A stretch of DNA of 64,000 nt. Source: Nostoc paludosum FACHB-159. GTDB taxonomy: Bacteria; Cyanobacteriota; Cyanobacteriia; Cyanobacteriales; Nostocaceae. A program made the translations under genes and the position numbers. The notes beneath the pieces are model-generated. The model did not search any database and had not been told where the DNA came from. It saw only the letters and a list, made by a program, of their open reading frames with translations. The DNA is taken from contig NZ_JACJTU010000028.1 in assembly GCF_014698835.1 (NCBI RefSeq), positions 1 to 64,000 of the forward strand, read 5' to 3'. Shown one piece after another: positions 16,387-25,151 of this stretch; the first letter of the stretch is position 1, and each line of letters opens with the position of its first letter.

Positions 16387-17274
16387 ATGGTTAACCAAAT
16401 TAATCGAGTTGCAATTGTCGGTGGAACTCATGGTAATGAGTTTACAGGGGCTTATTTAGTCCAAAAATTTACTAAGTTTCCCGAATTGATTACTAGGCGA
16501 AGCTTTGAGACAGTTACCCTGTTAGCAAATCCTCAGGCTTTTGCAGCAACAAGGCGATATGTAGATAAGGATTTAAACCGCTGTTTTCTCAGACAAGATT
16601 TAGAAAACCCAAATCTTAATAGTTACGAAGAATTACAAGCTAAATCAATTCAAAATAGCTTAGCGGCAAATGGCGATAAACAAGCAGATTTCATTTTAGA
16701 TTTGCACAGCACAACATCTAATATGGGTCTGACAATTATTTTAGTAAACACTCATCCCTTTAACTTGAAGCTGGCTGCTTATTTGAGCGAAATAAACCCT
16801 TTGGTTAAAGTTTATTGCTGCTCTTTTAAATCAGTTGAAGAAAATCCCTTTGTGAATTCTTTGTGTGAATTAGGATTTGCGATCGAAGTTGGGCCAATAG
16901 CTCAAGGTGTTTTAAAAGCAAAATTGTTCCAACAAACTGAGGAACTGATTCATACGATTCTAGATTATATCGAACGATTTAACCAGGGTGAAATTTTAGC
17001 AACTAACGAAACATTAACTCTCTATCATCATTTATCTGTTGTAGACTACCCAAAACAACAGGATGGTACAATCTATGCCATGATTCATCCAGAGCTTCAA
17101 GACAAAGATTATCAAGCCTTGAATCCAGAAGATCCAATGTTTCTCACTTTTGAGAATCAGACAATTGTGTATCAAGGGGAATCTACAGTTTGGCCTATTT
17201 TTATTAATGAGGCGGCTTATTACGAAAAAGGAATTGCAATGGCTTTTACTAAGAAAGAGCAATTAAAAATTTAA
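16387..17274 (+). CDS. Aspartoacylase (AstE/AspA family zinc hydrolase)
   Basis: The 295-aa enzyme belongs to the succinylglutamate desuccinylase/aspartoacylase family, which cleaves N-acetylaspartate-type amides. Zinc ligands visible are GGTHGNEFTG (H15, E18) and FILDLHSTT (H107). Other signatures are NPQAF, KDLNRCF (substrate-binding Arg) and GFAIEVGPIAQGVL with the catalytic Glu. The size fits aspartoacylase rather than AstE. The natural substrate in cyanobacteria is not established. Confidence 0.88.
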   Translation: MVNQINRVAIVGGTHGNEFTGAYLVQKFTKFPELITRRSFETVTLLANPQAFAATRRYVDKDLNRCFLRQDLENPNLNSYEELQAKSIQNSLAANGDKQADFILDLHSTTSNMGLTIILVNTHPFNLKLAAYLSEINPLVKVYCCSFKSVEENPFVNSLCELGFAIEVGPIAQGVLKAKLFQQTEELIHTILDYIERFNQGEILATNETLTLYHHLSVVDYPKQQDGTIYAMIHPELQDKDYQALNPEDPMFLTFENQTIVYQGESTVWPIFINEAAYYEKGIAMAFTKKEQLKI

Positions 17275-17693
17275 CTGTTCTGCAACTATTTTTTCGAGTT
17301 CCATAGCAAATAAATTTTTGGGCGTTGCTGATTGAGAATATGAATTTAGCGGGCTACGCCCCGCTTTGCTAACACGTAGAGGAGCCAGTGCGTTGGGCGG
17401 GCAATGCCCGACTTGTTCGCGAAGCGTCTCGTTCGCTCTTAGCGTCTCGTAGAGAAGAGAAGCAACTGGCGTAGCGCAGAGTCGCTCCAGAGTAAGAGTT
17501 GAGAAGAGTTGATTTTTGAATTTCAATAAATCGAGATGTAGAGACATTGCAATTACAACATCTCTACAGGAATTTCGATCTCACGCACAATGATTTTCAT
17601 ACATGAAATCAGCAACAGCTTATTTCTTATATTGCGGGCTATATAAGTAGCAATTTACCATTAAGCAGAATATTTGCTGACTAAGCACTCTGT
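17275..17693. other. Gene-free stretch with dispersed repeats
   Basis: Short dispersed repeats fill 17345-17500: GGGCTACGCCCCGC, a GAGCCAGTGCGTTGGGCGGG..CCCGACTTG unit (17379-17414) that recurs in diverged form at 24940-24975, and AGCGTCTCG repeats. An open frame on the minus strand here is composed of these repeats and is not called. Confidence 0.6.
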
Positions 17694-17966
17694 CTATCCA
17701 TCATAAAAACTATCTACCCTCATCTCCCGCCAAATATCAGAAGGCTGCCAGCCTGAGTTACCAACAGATTGAACTAAAGGATTGTCACGTAGTGGAATAT
17801 AATTAGGCTCAGCGAAAACTGGAAACTCTGGAGTAATGAGTTGTTTCTCCTCAACCACAGGTTCGGAAAAATCAACAGTTTCACCTTGAAGAATCTGTTC
17901 TTCAGCTTCTTCCATTTCCTTCATCTTCTTGAGAGTTAACTTTTCAGATTTTTTGATGATTTTCAT
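17694..17966 (-). CDS. Hypothetical protein, 90 aa
   Basis: The protein has a Lys/Glu-rich N-terminus (KIIKKSEKLTLKKMKEMEEA), an acidic middle and a C-terminus with Trp and aromatic residues (GWQPSDIWREMRVDSFYDG). No family recognised. The layout (charged helix, then a short conserved-looking tail) is like small antitoxin or adaptor proteins, but no partner gene is adjacent. Confidence 0.5.
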   Translation of the reverse strand: MKIIKKSEKLTLKKMKEMEEAEEQILQGETVDFSEPVVEEKQLITPEFPVFAEPNYIPLRDNPLVQSVGNSGWQPSDIWREMRVDSFYDG

Positions 17967-18674
17967 ATACGCTAAAGGTTTGAAAAAGTGGTCATAAAAA
18001 AAGAGAATCTGGAAGTTGATTCTTTGAGAAGCTGATGTAGCCTTTCAAGAAGGTTCAGCCATATCTATAGGATACTGTGATACAGTTGAGTACTGAAAAA
18101 TTGGACAGAATAAATACAATACACCAAATTTGTGGAAAATACGAGTACTCTGCTGAAGAATTTATAACAATAAGTGTTGCGATTTGTACTTTGTGCCTCA
18201 GAGTCTTATCATCTGTAGCCGTCTTTTGGCGAATTAGTGTTACTTTTCTATAGGTGCAGCCTTAATTGAGTTAAGTTAATAAACGATTCACGGATTTGGA
18301 AATTTGGAGTCAGTGTGGCTTTAAACTGAACGATTCCAACTGCTTCAACCATTTGATGATTATATTCCTCTGCTTCGTGTGGCGATCGCAACGATTGTTA
18401 AGCTCAAGATGGAAAAACACTCACCTCCACATTATCTTCAAGTAAAATATACGCTTTTATATAAATACCTTGAAAATCTGAAATTCCCGTAAATTTTCCA
18501 TCGGGTTTCCAACTTCTGGATATATAACGTTCAATAAGTTTGACTCTTTCACTATTGAGACGAACGTTTAGCAGCAAGTATTTTCACTATTTCCAATTCG
18601 TTTGCAGCAGCTTCTTGGTGAATAATTCATTTAGGTGAATTTTCTCAGCAATCAAAATTCCTTGAGACAAGACT
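17967..18674. other. Gene-free stretch with a possible gene relic
   Basis: No intact gene is visible. On the minus strand 18404-18625 one frame reads IIHQEAAANELEIVKILAAK, then a TAG at 18552, then SERVKLIERYISRSWKPDGK and on to KAYILLEDNVEVSVFPS before a stop. It has no start codon and carries an internal stop, and looks like a decayed gene of unknown family. The rest is AT-rich leader of the cyclase gene. Confidence 0.35.
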
Positions 18675-21600
18675 ATGGATATTAGCCTAGCATCCACCGC
18701 GATCGCCCAGATAGATGGTTGTTTCAACTCCAGTTTACTTGGCTTTGGGGAGGCTACAGCAATCGTCTTGCTCGTTGTAGTAATTATTCTGATTAGCTGG
18801 AACTTAATTCAAAAGCGGCAGTTACAACTCATGCAGGATCTGATTGACTCCATTGATGGTGTTGTTTGGGAATTTGACTTACAAACTCAATTATTCACCT
18901 TTATCAGCCAGCCAGCAGAAATAATATTTGGTTATCCCCTAAAAAGATGGCTGACTGAACCTGGACTTTGGGAAAGCTGTATTTATCCTGAAGATCGCCA
19001 TCGAGCAGTCGAATATTGTAAAGAATCTACACAAAAGCAGCAAAACCATTCTTTTGAATACCGTTTTATTACTTCAGATAATCGGATTATTTGGTTGCGA
19101 GATATTGTCACTGTGATTACTAAGAATCAGCAACCCACGAAATTACGTGGGTTTATGTATGATATTAGCGATTGCAAGCAGGACGAAGAAGCTTTACGTC
19201 ATCGTGAAGAACAATTGCAATTAGCCCTGGAAGCAAGCTATATGGGCATTTGGGATTGGAATTTAGAAACTAATAATATTACTTGGTCAGAAGGACATGA
19301 ACGGTTATTTGGCTTAAAACCTGGTACTTTTGGTGGAACTTATGCCGATTTTGCAGTGTGCGTGCATCCAGAGGATTTAGAAGCCCTCGTTCAAGCAATA
19401 GAAAATTCCCGACAATTACAGCAAGACTTTTATCAAGAATTTCGTGTGGTATGGACAGATAATAGCATTCACTGGATTCAAGGAAAAGGGCAGTTTTTCT
19501 ACAATCAAGCAGGAGAGGCGGTTCGCATGGTTGGTACAGTGGTGGATATCAGCCAACGCAAACAATTTGAAGCTGCATTACAAGAGAGTGAAGCTCGTTT
19601 ACAAGCCATCTTGGATTACTCTCCAGCCATCATTTTCTTAAAGGATTTACAAGGGCAATATTTAATCATTAATCGTCAGCATGATGTCGTTTCTTCTATT
19701 AATCGAGACAAGATTATAGGACATACTGACTATGATTTTTTCCCCAAAGAGGTAGCAGATAAATTATCGGTCAACAATCAAAAAGTACTCCAAATGGGTC
19801 AAACAATTGAAGTTGAGGAAGTAGTTCCTCAAGATGATGGCGACCATACCTATCTTGCAGTCAAGTTTCCCATATATGATGCAGCTGGTAAGATATCTGG
19901 AATGTGTGGCATTGCTACCGATATCACCGATCGCAAACGAGCAGAAGCTAGCTTAGCAAAAAGCGAGGCAAAATGGCGATCGCTTATTCAAAACAGTTCT
20001 GATATGGTCTGCATTCAAGATCCAGAAGGCAGGATGCGATTTGTCAGTCCTTCAGTAGAAAGAATTCTAGGTTATAAGCCAGAAGAATTAATTGGTAAAT
20101 TGATAATTGAATTTATCTCACCTGAAGATATAGTTTTCGTTTGGAATACCTTTGAAAAACTACTCAATCTGCCTTCTACTACAACACAACTGGTAGAATA
20201 TCGCTTCCGACATAAAGATGGTTCTTGGCGATTTCTTGAATCCACTGGATGCAATCTTCTTAGCGATCCGGCGATTCATGGAATTGTGATTAACTCCAGG
20301 GATGTGAGCGAACGCAAACGCCAAGAAACAGAAATTCATCAGTTGAATGAAGACCTAGAACAACGTGTGGCTCAACGCACAGCCGAACTTGAAAGCTTAA
20401 TTAATGCCATACCAGATCATATTTTTGTTGTTGAGCGCCAACAGATGCGATTGTCTTTTTGTAATGACGTATTCGCCAAATGCATTGCTTATGAAAATCG
20501 CCATCAAGTGCAGGGAAAAACCGTAGCTGAATGTTTTTCTCCTGAAATGACCGCATATTTTATTAAACAAAATAATCTAGTTTTTGAATCTGGCAAACCT
20601 CTACACGAACATGAAACGCTGAATTTGTACGATAAAGTACATCATTTTGAAACGTTTAAAATTCCCCTCAAAAAACCGAATGGCGATGTATATGCTTTAT
20701 TAGGTATTTCCCATGACTACACAGAGTTAATTCAAACACAACAGGCATTGACTGAACGCACAGCGCAATTGGAAGCTGCAAACCGAGAACTGGCACAACA
20801 TAATCAAGAAATTATTTCGCTCAACCAAATGAGCGATTTTCTGCAAGTATGCCTGAATTTGCAGGAATCCCAAAGGGTACTAACTCAATTGATGCCTCGT
20901 TTGTTTCCAGGTTGCTCAGGTGCAGTTTTTTTGATCGAGGATTCCCAGGCTCCCGTAGAAGCGATGTCTACGACGAGCTACGCCCACGCCACTTGGGGCG
21001 AACCGACTACCCAAACACTTTTCTCAGCACACGAATGCTATGCATTACGTCGAGGACAAACTCATTTTGTCGAAAACATCCATGATGGTTTGTACTGTAA
21101 GCATATCCTTGTTTCTTCTCTAACTACTACACTATGTATTCCAATGGTTGCTCGTGGTAAAACCTGTGGTGTGCTTTATTTGAGTACCTTGGTAAAAGAG
21201 CATATTATGGCAGCAAAACAACAGCTAGCTGTAATTGTTGCTCAACACATTGCCCTAGCATTAGCAAATTTAAAAATGTATGAAACCCTTCACAACCAAA
21301 GCATCCGCGATCCCCTAACAGGACTATTCAATCGCCGTTATTTGGAAGAATCTCTAGCTCGTGAATTGCATTTTGTTCGGCGTCATCAGCAGTGTCTGAG
21401 TGTTATTTTGCTTGACATTGACCACTTTAAGCATTTTAATGACACCTTCGGCCATGATGCTGGAGATACTGTCTTACAGAAAATTGCCGATTTCTTGCAA
21501 CATCAAATCAGAGAAAGCGATATTGCTTGTCGCTTTGGTGGTGAAGAAATGCTGCTGATTTTACCTGGTGCTTCGTTAGAAGATGCAGCACAACGCGCCG

Positions 21601-21800
21601 AACAGCTACGTCAAGGAGTTAAACAACTCAAAGTCGAGCATCGCCATCAATTGCTCAGTTCAATCACCATGTCTATAGGTATTGCTTGTTTCCCAGAACA
21701 TGGCATCTCAGGAGATATATTGATGAAAGTAGCAGATGCAGCTTTGTATCAAGCAAAAGCACAAGGACGCGATCGCATTGTTATAGGGAATCCACAATAG
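18675..21800 (+). CDS. Membrane-anchored multi-PAS/GAF diguanylate cyclase
   Basis: The 1041-aa sensor makes cyclic di-GMP. One transmembrane helix (about 25-45) is followed by about five PAS/PAC units (about 55-170, 178-300, 305-425, 430-550, 575-690), a short coiled coil, a GAF domain (about 720-870) and a GGDEF domain (about 880-1038). The GGDEF active site is RFGGEEM (955-959), with the metal/GTP region ILLDIDHFKHFNDTFGHDAGD. An inhibitory I-site RxxD (R946-D949) lies five residues upstream. No EAL domain is present. A 21-nt insertion at 20966-20986 adds seven residues inside the GAF domain and splits a HIP1 site. Confidence 0.93.
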   Translation: MDISLASTAIAQIDGCFNSSLLGFGEATAIVLLVVVIILISWNLIQKRQLQLMQDLIDSIDGVVWEFDLQTQLFTFISQPAEIIFGYPLKRWLTEPGLWESCIYPEDRHRAVEYCKESTQKQQNHSFEYRFITSDNRIIWLRDIVTVITKNQQPTKLRGFMYDISDCKQDEEALRHREEQLQLALEASYMGIWDWNLETNNITWSEGHERLFGLKPGTFGGTYADFAVCVHPEDLEALVQAIENSRQLQQDFYQEFRVVWTDNSIHWIQGKGQFFYNQAGEAVRMVGTVVDISQRKQFEAALQESEARLQAILDYSPAIIFLKDLQGQYLIINRQHDVVSSINRDKIIGHTDYDFFPKEVADKLSVNNQKVLQMGQTIEVEEVVPQDDGDHTYLAVKFPIYDAAGKISGMCGIATDITDRKRAEASLAKSEAKWRSLIQNSSDMVCIQDPEGRMRFVSPSVERILGYKPEELIGKLIIEFISPEDIVFVWNTFEKLLNLPSTTTQLVEYRFRHKDGSWRFLESTGCNLLSDPAIHGIVINSRDVSERKRQETEIHQLNEDLEQRVAQRTAELESLINAIPDHIFVVERQQMRLSFCNDVFAKCIAYENRHQVQGKTVAECFSPEMTAYFIKQNNLVFESGKPLHEHETLNLYDKVHHFETFKIPLKKPNGDVYALLGISHDYTELIQTQQALTERTAQLEAANRELAQHNQEIISLNQMSDFLQVCLNLQESQRVLTQLMPRLFPGCSGAVFLIEDSQAPVEAMSTTSYAHATWGEPTTQTLFSAHECYALRRGQTHFVENIHDGLYCKHILVSSLTTTLCIPMVARGKTCGVLYLSTLVKEHIMAAKQQLAVIVAQHIALALANLKMYETLHNQSIRDPLTGLFNRRYLEESLARELHFVRRHQQCLSVILLDIDHFKHFNDTFGHDAGDTVLQKIADFLQHQIRESDIACRFGGEEMLLILPGASLEDAAQRAEQLRQGVKQLKVEHRHQLLSSITMSIGIACFPEHGISGDILMKVADAALYQAKAQGRDRIVIGNPQ
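20961..20989. repeat. 29-bp short dispersed repeat inserted in a HIP1 site (cyclase gene)
   Basis: GCGAT at 20961-20965 and CGC at 20987-20989 flank a 21-nt core (GTCTACGACGAG..). Removing the core leaves GCGATCGC and changes the protein from VEA-MSTTSYAHA-TWGE to VEAIATWGE, the expected GAF sequence. The same arrangement is found at 31967-31995. Confidence 0.8.
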
Positions 21801-21863
21801 CCCAAGTATACTGACCCGGAAAATACCCAATGCACTGTAGACTGTTAACAGTCAACCTAACTT

Positions 21864-22847
21864 CTAACTTATTACTCCCGAAAGTGGGTGCAGTATTGTT
21901 AAATGAAGGCTATGCCGAGTTTCAGTTTTCAGATATCTTTCTTGTAGGGGTTGCCACTGCTGCCAGGATTGGTAACGATTTTCAGTTAACAAATTAGCAA
22001 GGGTAGGTAGCTGAGTTTGAATTTCTGCCTTGAAGATATCTCCAAGCCACTCACCTAAAACCGCACTATCTTGCATCGTACCCAAAATTTCTTGGATATT
22101 TTTGACTTCTGTAAGGTAAGCCGCGTAAGACTCGCCATATAAGTCTGTAAATAACTCCATCTGGTAGCGTATACGTTTAGCTTCTTTTCGCAAACTATGT
22201 AGAACTTCGCCTTCGGTTGTCAATTGGTGTTCTATCTTTTCTCGTTCCCAGTTTTTCTGGACTTTTACTTCTGATTCCAGAAATTCTGTGCCAATTAGCC
22301 AACCCGGATGCAATAAGAAATTACTCACTTCCGGTAAAAGTAAATCTGGTAGTACTTGCTGGATAGTAACTGATGCTAAAGGTTGATAATTGGGTTTCTC
22401 TAACCACTCTTCCAATGCTTCTTTCAAAGACTTATAAGGTTCATCCTTTAACGTTTTCTGCACGCTTGAGAGTATGTCTTCACGTTGTTTGGCCAAGGCT
22501 GAAAAAGCTGTTTCCAGCGCTCTCTGCTCTTTGCGAGGTAAATTTGGTTTGTAATTATTTTCCAAACTTTCTTTGAGTACGTCTAAATCTCTGAGACTAC
22601 CAAGACGACGAGCTATTTTTCCAATACTGCGATCGCTCACTGGTTTGGGCAAATCTACCGCTACGTCAAACCTAGTTACAGCCGTGCGTAGACGACGCAT
22701 TCCAACTCGCATTTGGTGAAGTGCTTCTGGATCTTCATCTTTCTTCACTGATTTTTCCCACTTCAAGGTTTTCTTAAAGTGTTTTTGAATCGCTTGGTAG
22801 GCGTAGTCCCCTAGAGTTTTTACCGTCGGTTGTGTGGCTAATTTCAT
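21864..22847 (-). CDS. CHAD domain protein
   Basis: The 327-aa protein is a single CHAD (conserved histidine alpha-helical) domain. Visible features are DPEALHQMRVGMRRLRTAV near 43-61, RDLDVLKESL, and LHSLRKEAKRIRYQMELF near 217-234, with the conserved His and basic residues on helices. CHAD domains bind polyphosphate and are often found with polyphosphate granules or CYTH triphosphatases. No CYTH domain is fused or adjacent here. It is convergent with the cyclase gene. Confidence 0.9.
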   Translation of the reverse strand: MKLATQPTVKTLGDYAYQAIQKHFKKTLKWEKSVKKDEDPEALHQMRVGMRRLRTAVTRFDVAVDLPKPVSDRSIGKIARRLGSLRDLDVLKESLENNYKPNLPRKEQRALETAFSALAKQREDILSSVQKTLKDEPYKSLKEALEEWLEKPNYQPLASVTIQQVLPDLLLPEVSNFLLHPGWLIGTEFLESEVKVQKNWEREKIEHQLTTEGEVLHSLRKEAKRIRYQMELFTDLYGESYAAYLTEVKNIQEILGTMQDSAVLGEWLGDIFKAEIQTQLPTLANLLTENRYQSWQQWQPLQERYLKTETRHSLHLTILHPLSGVIS

Positions 22848-23186
22848 AATTAATCTTAATGAGATACCTAATCAGGTTATTGCATAATAACATTAGTAAA
22901 AAAATTCATGTACTTTTAGTATTTTTATTAAATAATACTTATAAAGTATTATTTTACTTTTGATAGATATAAGTATTTTTATCAACTAACAAATATCTAT
23001 CAAAGGTATAAGCAGTAAATTATCCTTCTGATGTGATATCCATCTAATCTTTTTAGATATCTTATAGAGATCAGGACTTACGCAAGATGTGACCAAAAGC
23101 CTTATTCTTGCGTAAGTCCTAGAGATGTAAAGCTATACATTATAGTAACACTAGCAATATTTTTGCAACTATCTAGATCGTTAAAA
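22848..23186. other. AT-rich gene-free stretch
   Basis: The divergent gap between CHAD and DUF3616 genes is very AT-rich, with direct repeats of ATAAGTATTTTTAT type. The 48-bp perfect palindromic element at 23073-23120 is the only structure I see. Confidence 0.5.
23073..23120. mobile_element. 48-bp MITE-like palindrome with perfect 15-bp inverted repeats
   Basis: AGGACTTACGCAAGA at 23073-23087 and TCTTGCGTAAGTCCT at 23106-23120 are perfect inverted repeats around an 18-bp core. The first 12 bases are the same as the termini of the 114-bp elements, so this is probably a minimal member recognised by the same enzyme. Confidence 0.8.
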
Positions 23187-24254
23187 ATGTCAAACTCACA
23201 GATGCTTAATCAAGTTTTATTGACTTTTGTCGATAATTTTAAAGAACACAGACAAGAATTATCAGCGGTGCTACTAACACACCAAAAGTATTTATGGTTG
23301 GGGTCAGATGAAAGTTCAACGATTGAACGTTTGTCTCTAGTTGATGGTGATAAATTTACAGATCATCAACAATTTAGAGTAGCAGAATTTCTCAGTCTAC
23401 CTGCGCCAAAAGACCAAGAAATTGATATAGAAGGAGTCGCTTACAGCGATTATTACTTATGGTTTGTTGGTTCTCATAGCTACAAACGCAAAAAACCAAA
23501 ACCCGACAAAACCGAGATAAAAAATTTTAAAAGGCTAGCAAAAATTAAATCAGAACCCAACCGTTACCTCTTAGGACGAATTCCTTTAATAGACGGAAAG
23601 TTATTCTCATCTTGCCCACACCCCCAAAAGCCAGATGTGCAGTTAAATGCTGCTAAGTTAGAGGTCATAAACCAAAGTAATTTACTGATGGCAGCTTTAA
23701 CAGAAGACTCTCATTTAGGCTCATTTATTAAAGCAGCAATTCCAGGAAAAGACAATGGCTTTGATATTGAAGGCATAGCCATCGTTGGAAATCGGATTTT
23801 TCTTGGTTTGCGCGGCCCTGTATTGCGGGGTTGGGCCGTGGTGCTAGAAATAGAGTTAGAAGACTCTAAGCCTGGATTTCTAAAATTGAAAGAAATTGGG
23901 GAAGAAAAGGGAGTATATAAAAAGCATTTTATCTGGCTAAATGGTTTGGGAGTTCGGGATTTGTGTGTAGATGGACAAGACTTGTTAATTTTAGCCGGCC
24001 CAACAATGGATTTAAATGGTTCTGTGCAACTATATCGCTGGAAAAACGCTGTAAATTTACCAGAAAATACGTTTATTAATCCAGATTTTGTACAAGATAT
24101 TCCCTATGGAAATCGGGAAGATTGTGCTGAAGGAATTACACTTTTTGAGGATGTCACTGGTATACCTTCGGTATTAGTGGTTTATGACTCTCCTGCAAAA
24201 ACTAGGCTGGTGGGTGATAGCGCTGTGATAGCAGATGTGTTTAGGTTGGGATAA
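23187..24254 (+). CDS. DUF3616 domain protein
   Basis: The protein is about 355 aa from the ATG at 23187; an upstream in-frame TTG at 23163 lies at the edge of an AT-rich leader and is less likely. DUF3616 proteins have a beta-propeller-like pattern. The blocks KYLWLGSDESSTIERL, IDIEGVAYSDYYLWFVGSHS, DNGFDIEGIAIVGNRIFLGLRGP and YGNREDCAEGITLF are typical, with repeated D.EG.A motifs. Function is unknown. No signal peptide is seen. Confidence 0.85.
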   Translation: MSNSQMLNQVLLTFVDNFKEHRQELSAVLLTHQKYLWLGSDESSTIERLSLVDGDKFTDHQQFRVAEFLSLPAPKDQEIDIEGVAYSDYYLWFVGSHSYKRKKPKPDKTEIKNFKRLAKIKSEPNRYLLGRIPLIDGKLFSSCPHPQKPDVQLNAAKLEVINQSNLLMAALTEDSHLGSFIKAAIPGKDNGFDIEGIAIVGNRIFLGLRGPVLRGWAVVLEIELEDSKPGFLKLKEIGEEKGVYKKHFIWLNGLGVRDLCVDGQDLLILAGPTMDLNGSVQLYRWKNAVNLPENTFINPDFVQDIPYGNREDCAEGITLFEDVTGIPSVLVVYDSPAKTRLVGDSAVIADVFRLG

Positions 24255-24339
24255 GATAGCGATTTTATGTGATTTGTGAACTTAGTTGTGGAGGAAGGCA
24301 ATAGGCAATAAATTAGGATTGCTATGTCAATTTTGGATT

Positions 24340-24744
24340 TTAAAGATTGGTAGAGATTGCTTGTACAGGACAGGTGGGAATACATTGTTCGCAGACAATA
24401 CAACGCGATCGCGTGAATGTTAACTTATATGTCTCTGGGTTGAGAGTGAGGGCTTCTGTTGGACAAACCCCAGTACACAAACCACAGTGGACACAGACAT
24501 CTGGATCGATGGCAATTTCGCCTAAAGTATGAGAAACATTAACATGGCGCGATCGCATCCACTCAATCGCCGCATCCAATTGATCGATATCTCCCGATAG
24601 TTCTAATACCAATTTGCCAATTTGATTTGGGGCAACTTGGGCACGGATAATATTGGCAGCGACGTTGAACTCTTTAGCCAGTACATAAGTTACTGGCATT
24701 TGTACAGCGCGTTTGGGGAAGGTGAGGGTTACTCGTTTTTTCAC
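24340..24744 (-). CDS. NIL domain-[4Fe-4S] ferredoxin
   Basis: From the GTG at 24744 the protein has 134 aa: an N-terminal NIL domain (RVTLTFPKRAVQMPVTYVLA, then IGKLVLELSGDIDQLDAAIE) and a C-terminal two-cluster ferredoxin (CVHCGLCTGVCP and CIVCEQCIPTCP), giving two [4Fe-4S] clusters. NIL domains are found in methionine uptake proteins and in small ferredoxins. The role is probably electron transfer in sulfur or amino acid metabolism. The open frame runs upstream to 24945 but is read from tandem repeats (24797-24835), so I use the GTG. The true start may have been displaced by the repeat. Confidence 0.85.
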   Translation of the reverse strand: MKKRVTLTFPKRAVQMPVTYVLAKEFNVAANIIRAQVAPNQIGKLVLELSGDIDQLDAAIEWMRSRHVNVSHTLGEIAIDPDVCVHCGLCTGVCPTEALTLNPETYKLTFTRSRCIVCEQCIPTCPVQAISTNL

Positions 24745-24796
24745 AGGTTTAGCAGAGGCTTTTTTCTGTTGTAGCGTACTCAGAAGGAAATAGGGA

Positions 24797-24835
24797 ACAG
24801 GCAATGGGCAATGGGCAATGGGCAATAGGTAATGA
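24797..24835. repeat. GGGCAAT tandem repeat next to the ferredoxin start
   Basis: Tandem GCAATGG/GGGCAAT units are followed by GCAATAGG. The complementary CTATTGC array lies at 25013-25075, so the two could fold together across about 180 bp. Confidence 0.8.
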
Positions 24836-24939
24836 GTATTAAACTGAAAGATGAAAGATAAAATTTGTGGAAATGCTTTAGAATTCAACTTTGATAAAAA
24901 ATAAAGGTTCAAAACCTTGATGCCAGTTCTCTCAAGTCG

Positions 24940-24975
24940 AGCCACTGCGTTGCGGGGGAAACCCGCCCACGAGAC
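24940..24975. repeat. Dispersed repeat GAGCCACTGCGTTGCGGGGG
   Basis: This is a diverged copy of the repeat at 17379-17414 (GAGCCAGTGCGTTGGGCGGG). It is followed by CCCGCCCACGAGAC, giving a G-rich/C-rich hairpin. Such units are scattered in Nostoc genomes. Confidence 0.65.
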
Positions 24976-25012
24976 TAGCTCCCCCTTATATGCGGAATTA
25001 TCACTGTTCTCT

Positions 25013-25075
25013 GTTGCCTATTGCCTATTGCCTATTGCCTATTGCCTATTACCTATTGCCTATTGCCTGTTCCCT
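25013..25075. repeat. CTATTGC heptamer tandem array
   Basis: Seven or eight tandem CTATTGC units, one variant (ATTACC), lie in the leader of the hybrid kinase gene. Confidence 0.9.
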
Positions 25076-25151
25076 TTCATATTAATTATTTTGCTATTTA
25101 AATTTTCGCTGGTTACTTGTTCTATCCATTTCTGTCTGGAAAGCATTTAAA

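Noticed and set aside
17263..17547. 94-codon minus-strand frame
   Set aside because: It overlaps the aspartoacylase end and is otherwise made of dispersed repeats.
24917..25150. 77-codon plus-strand frame
   Set aside because: Most of it reads CTATTGC repeats as PIAYCLL.
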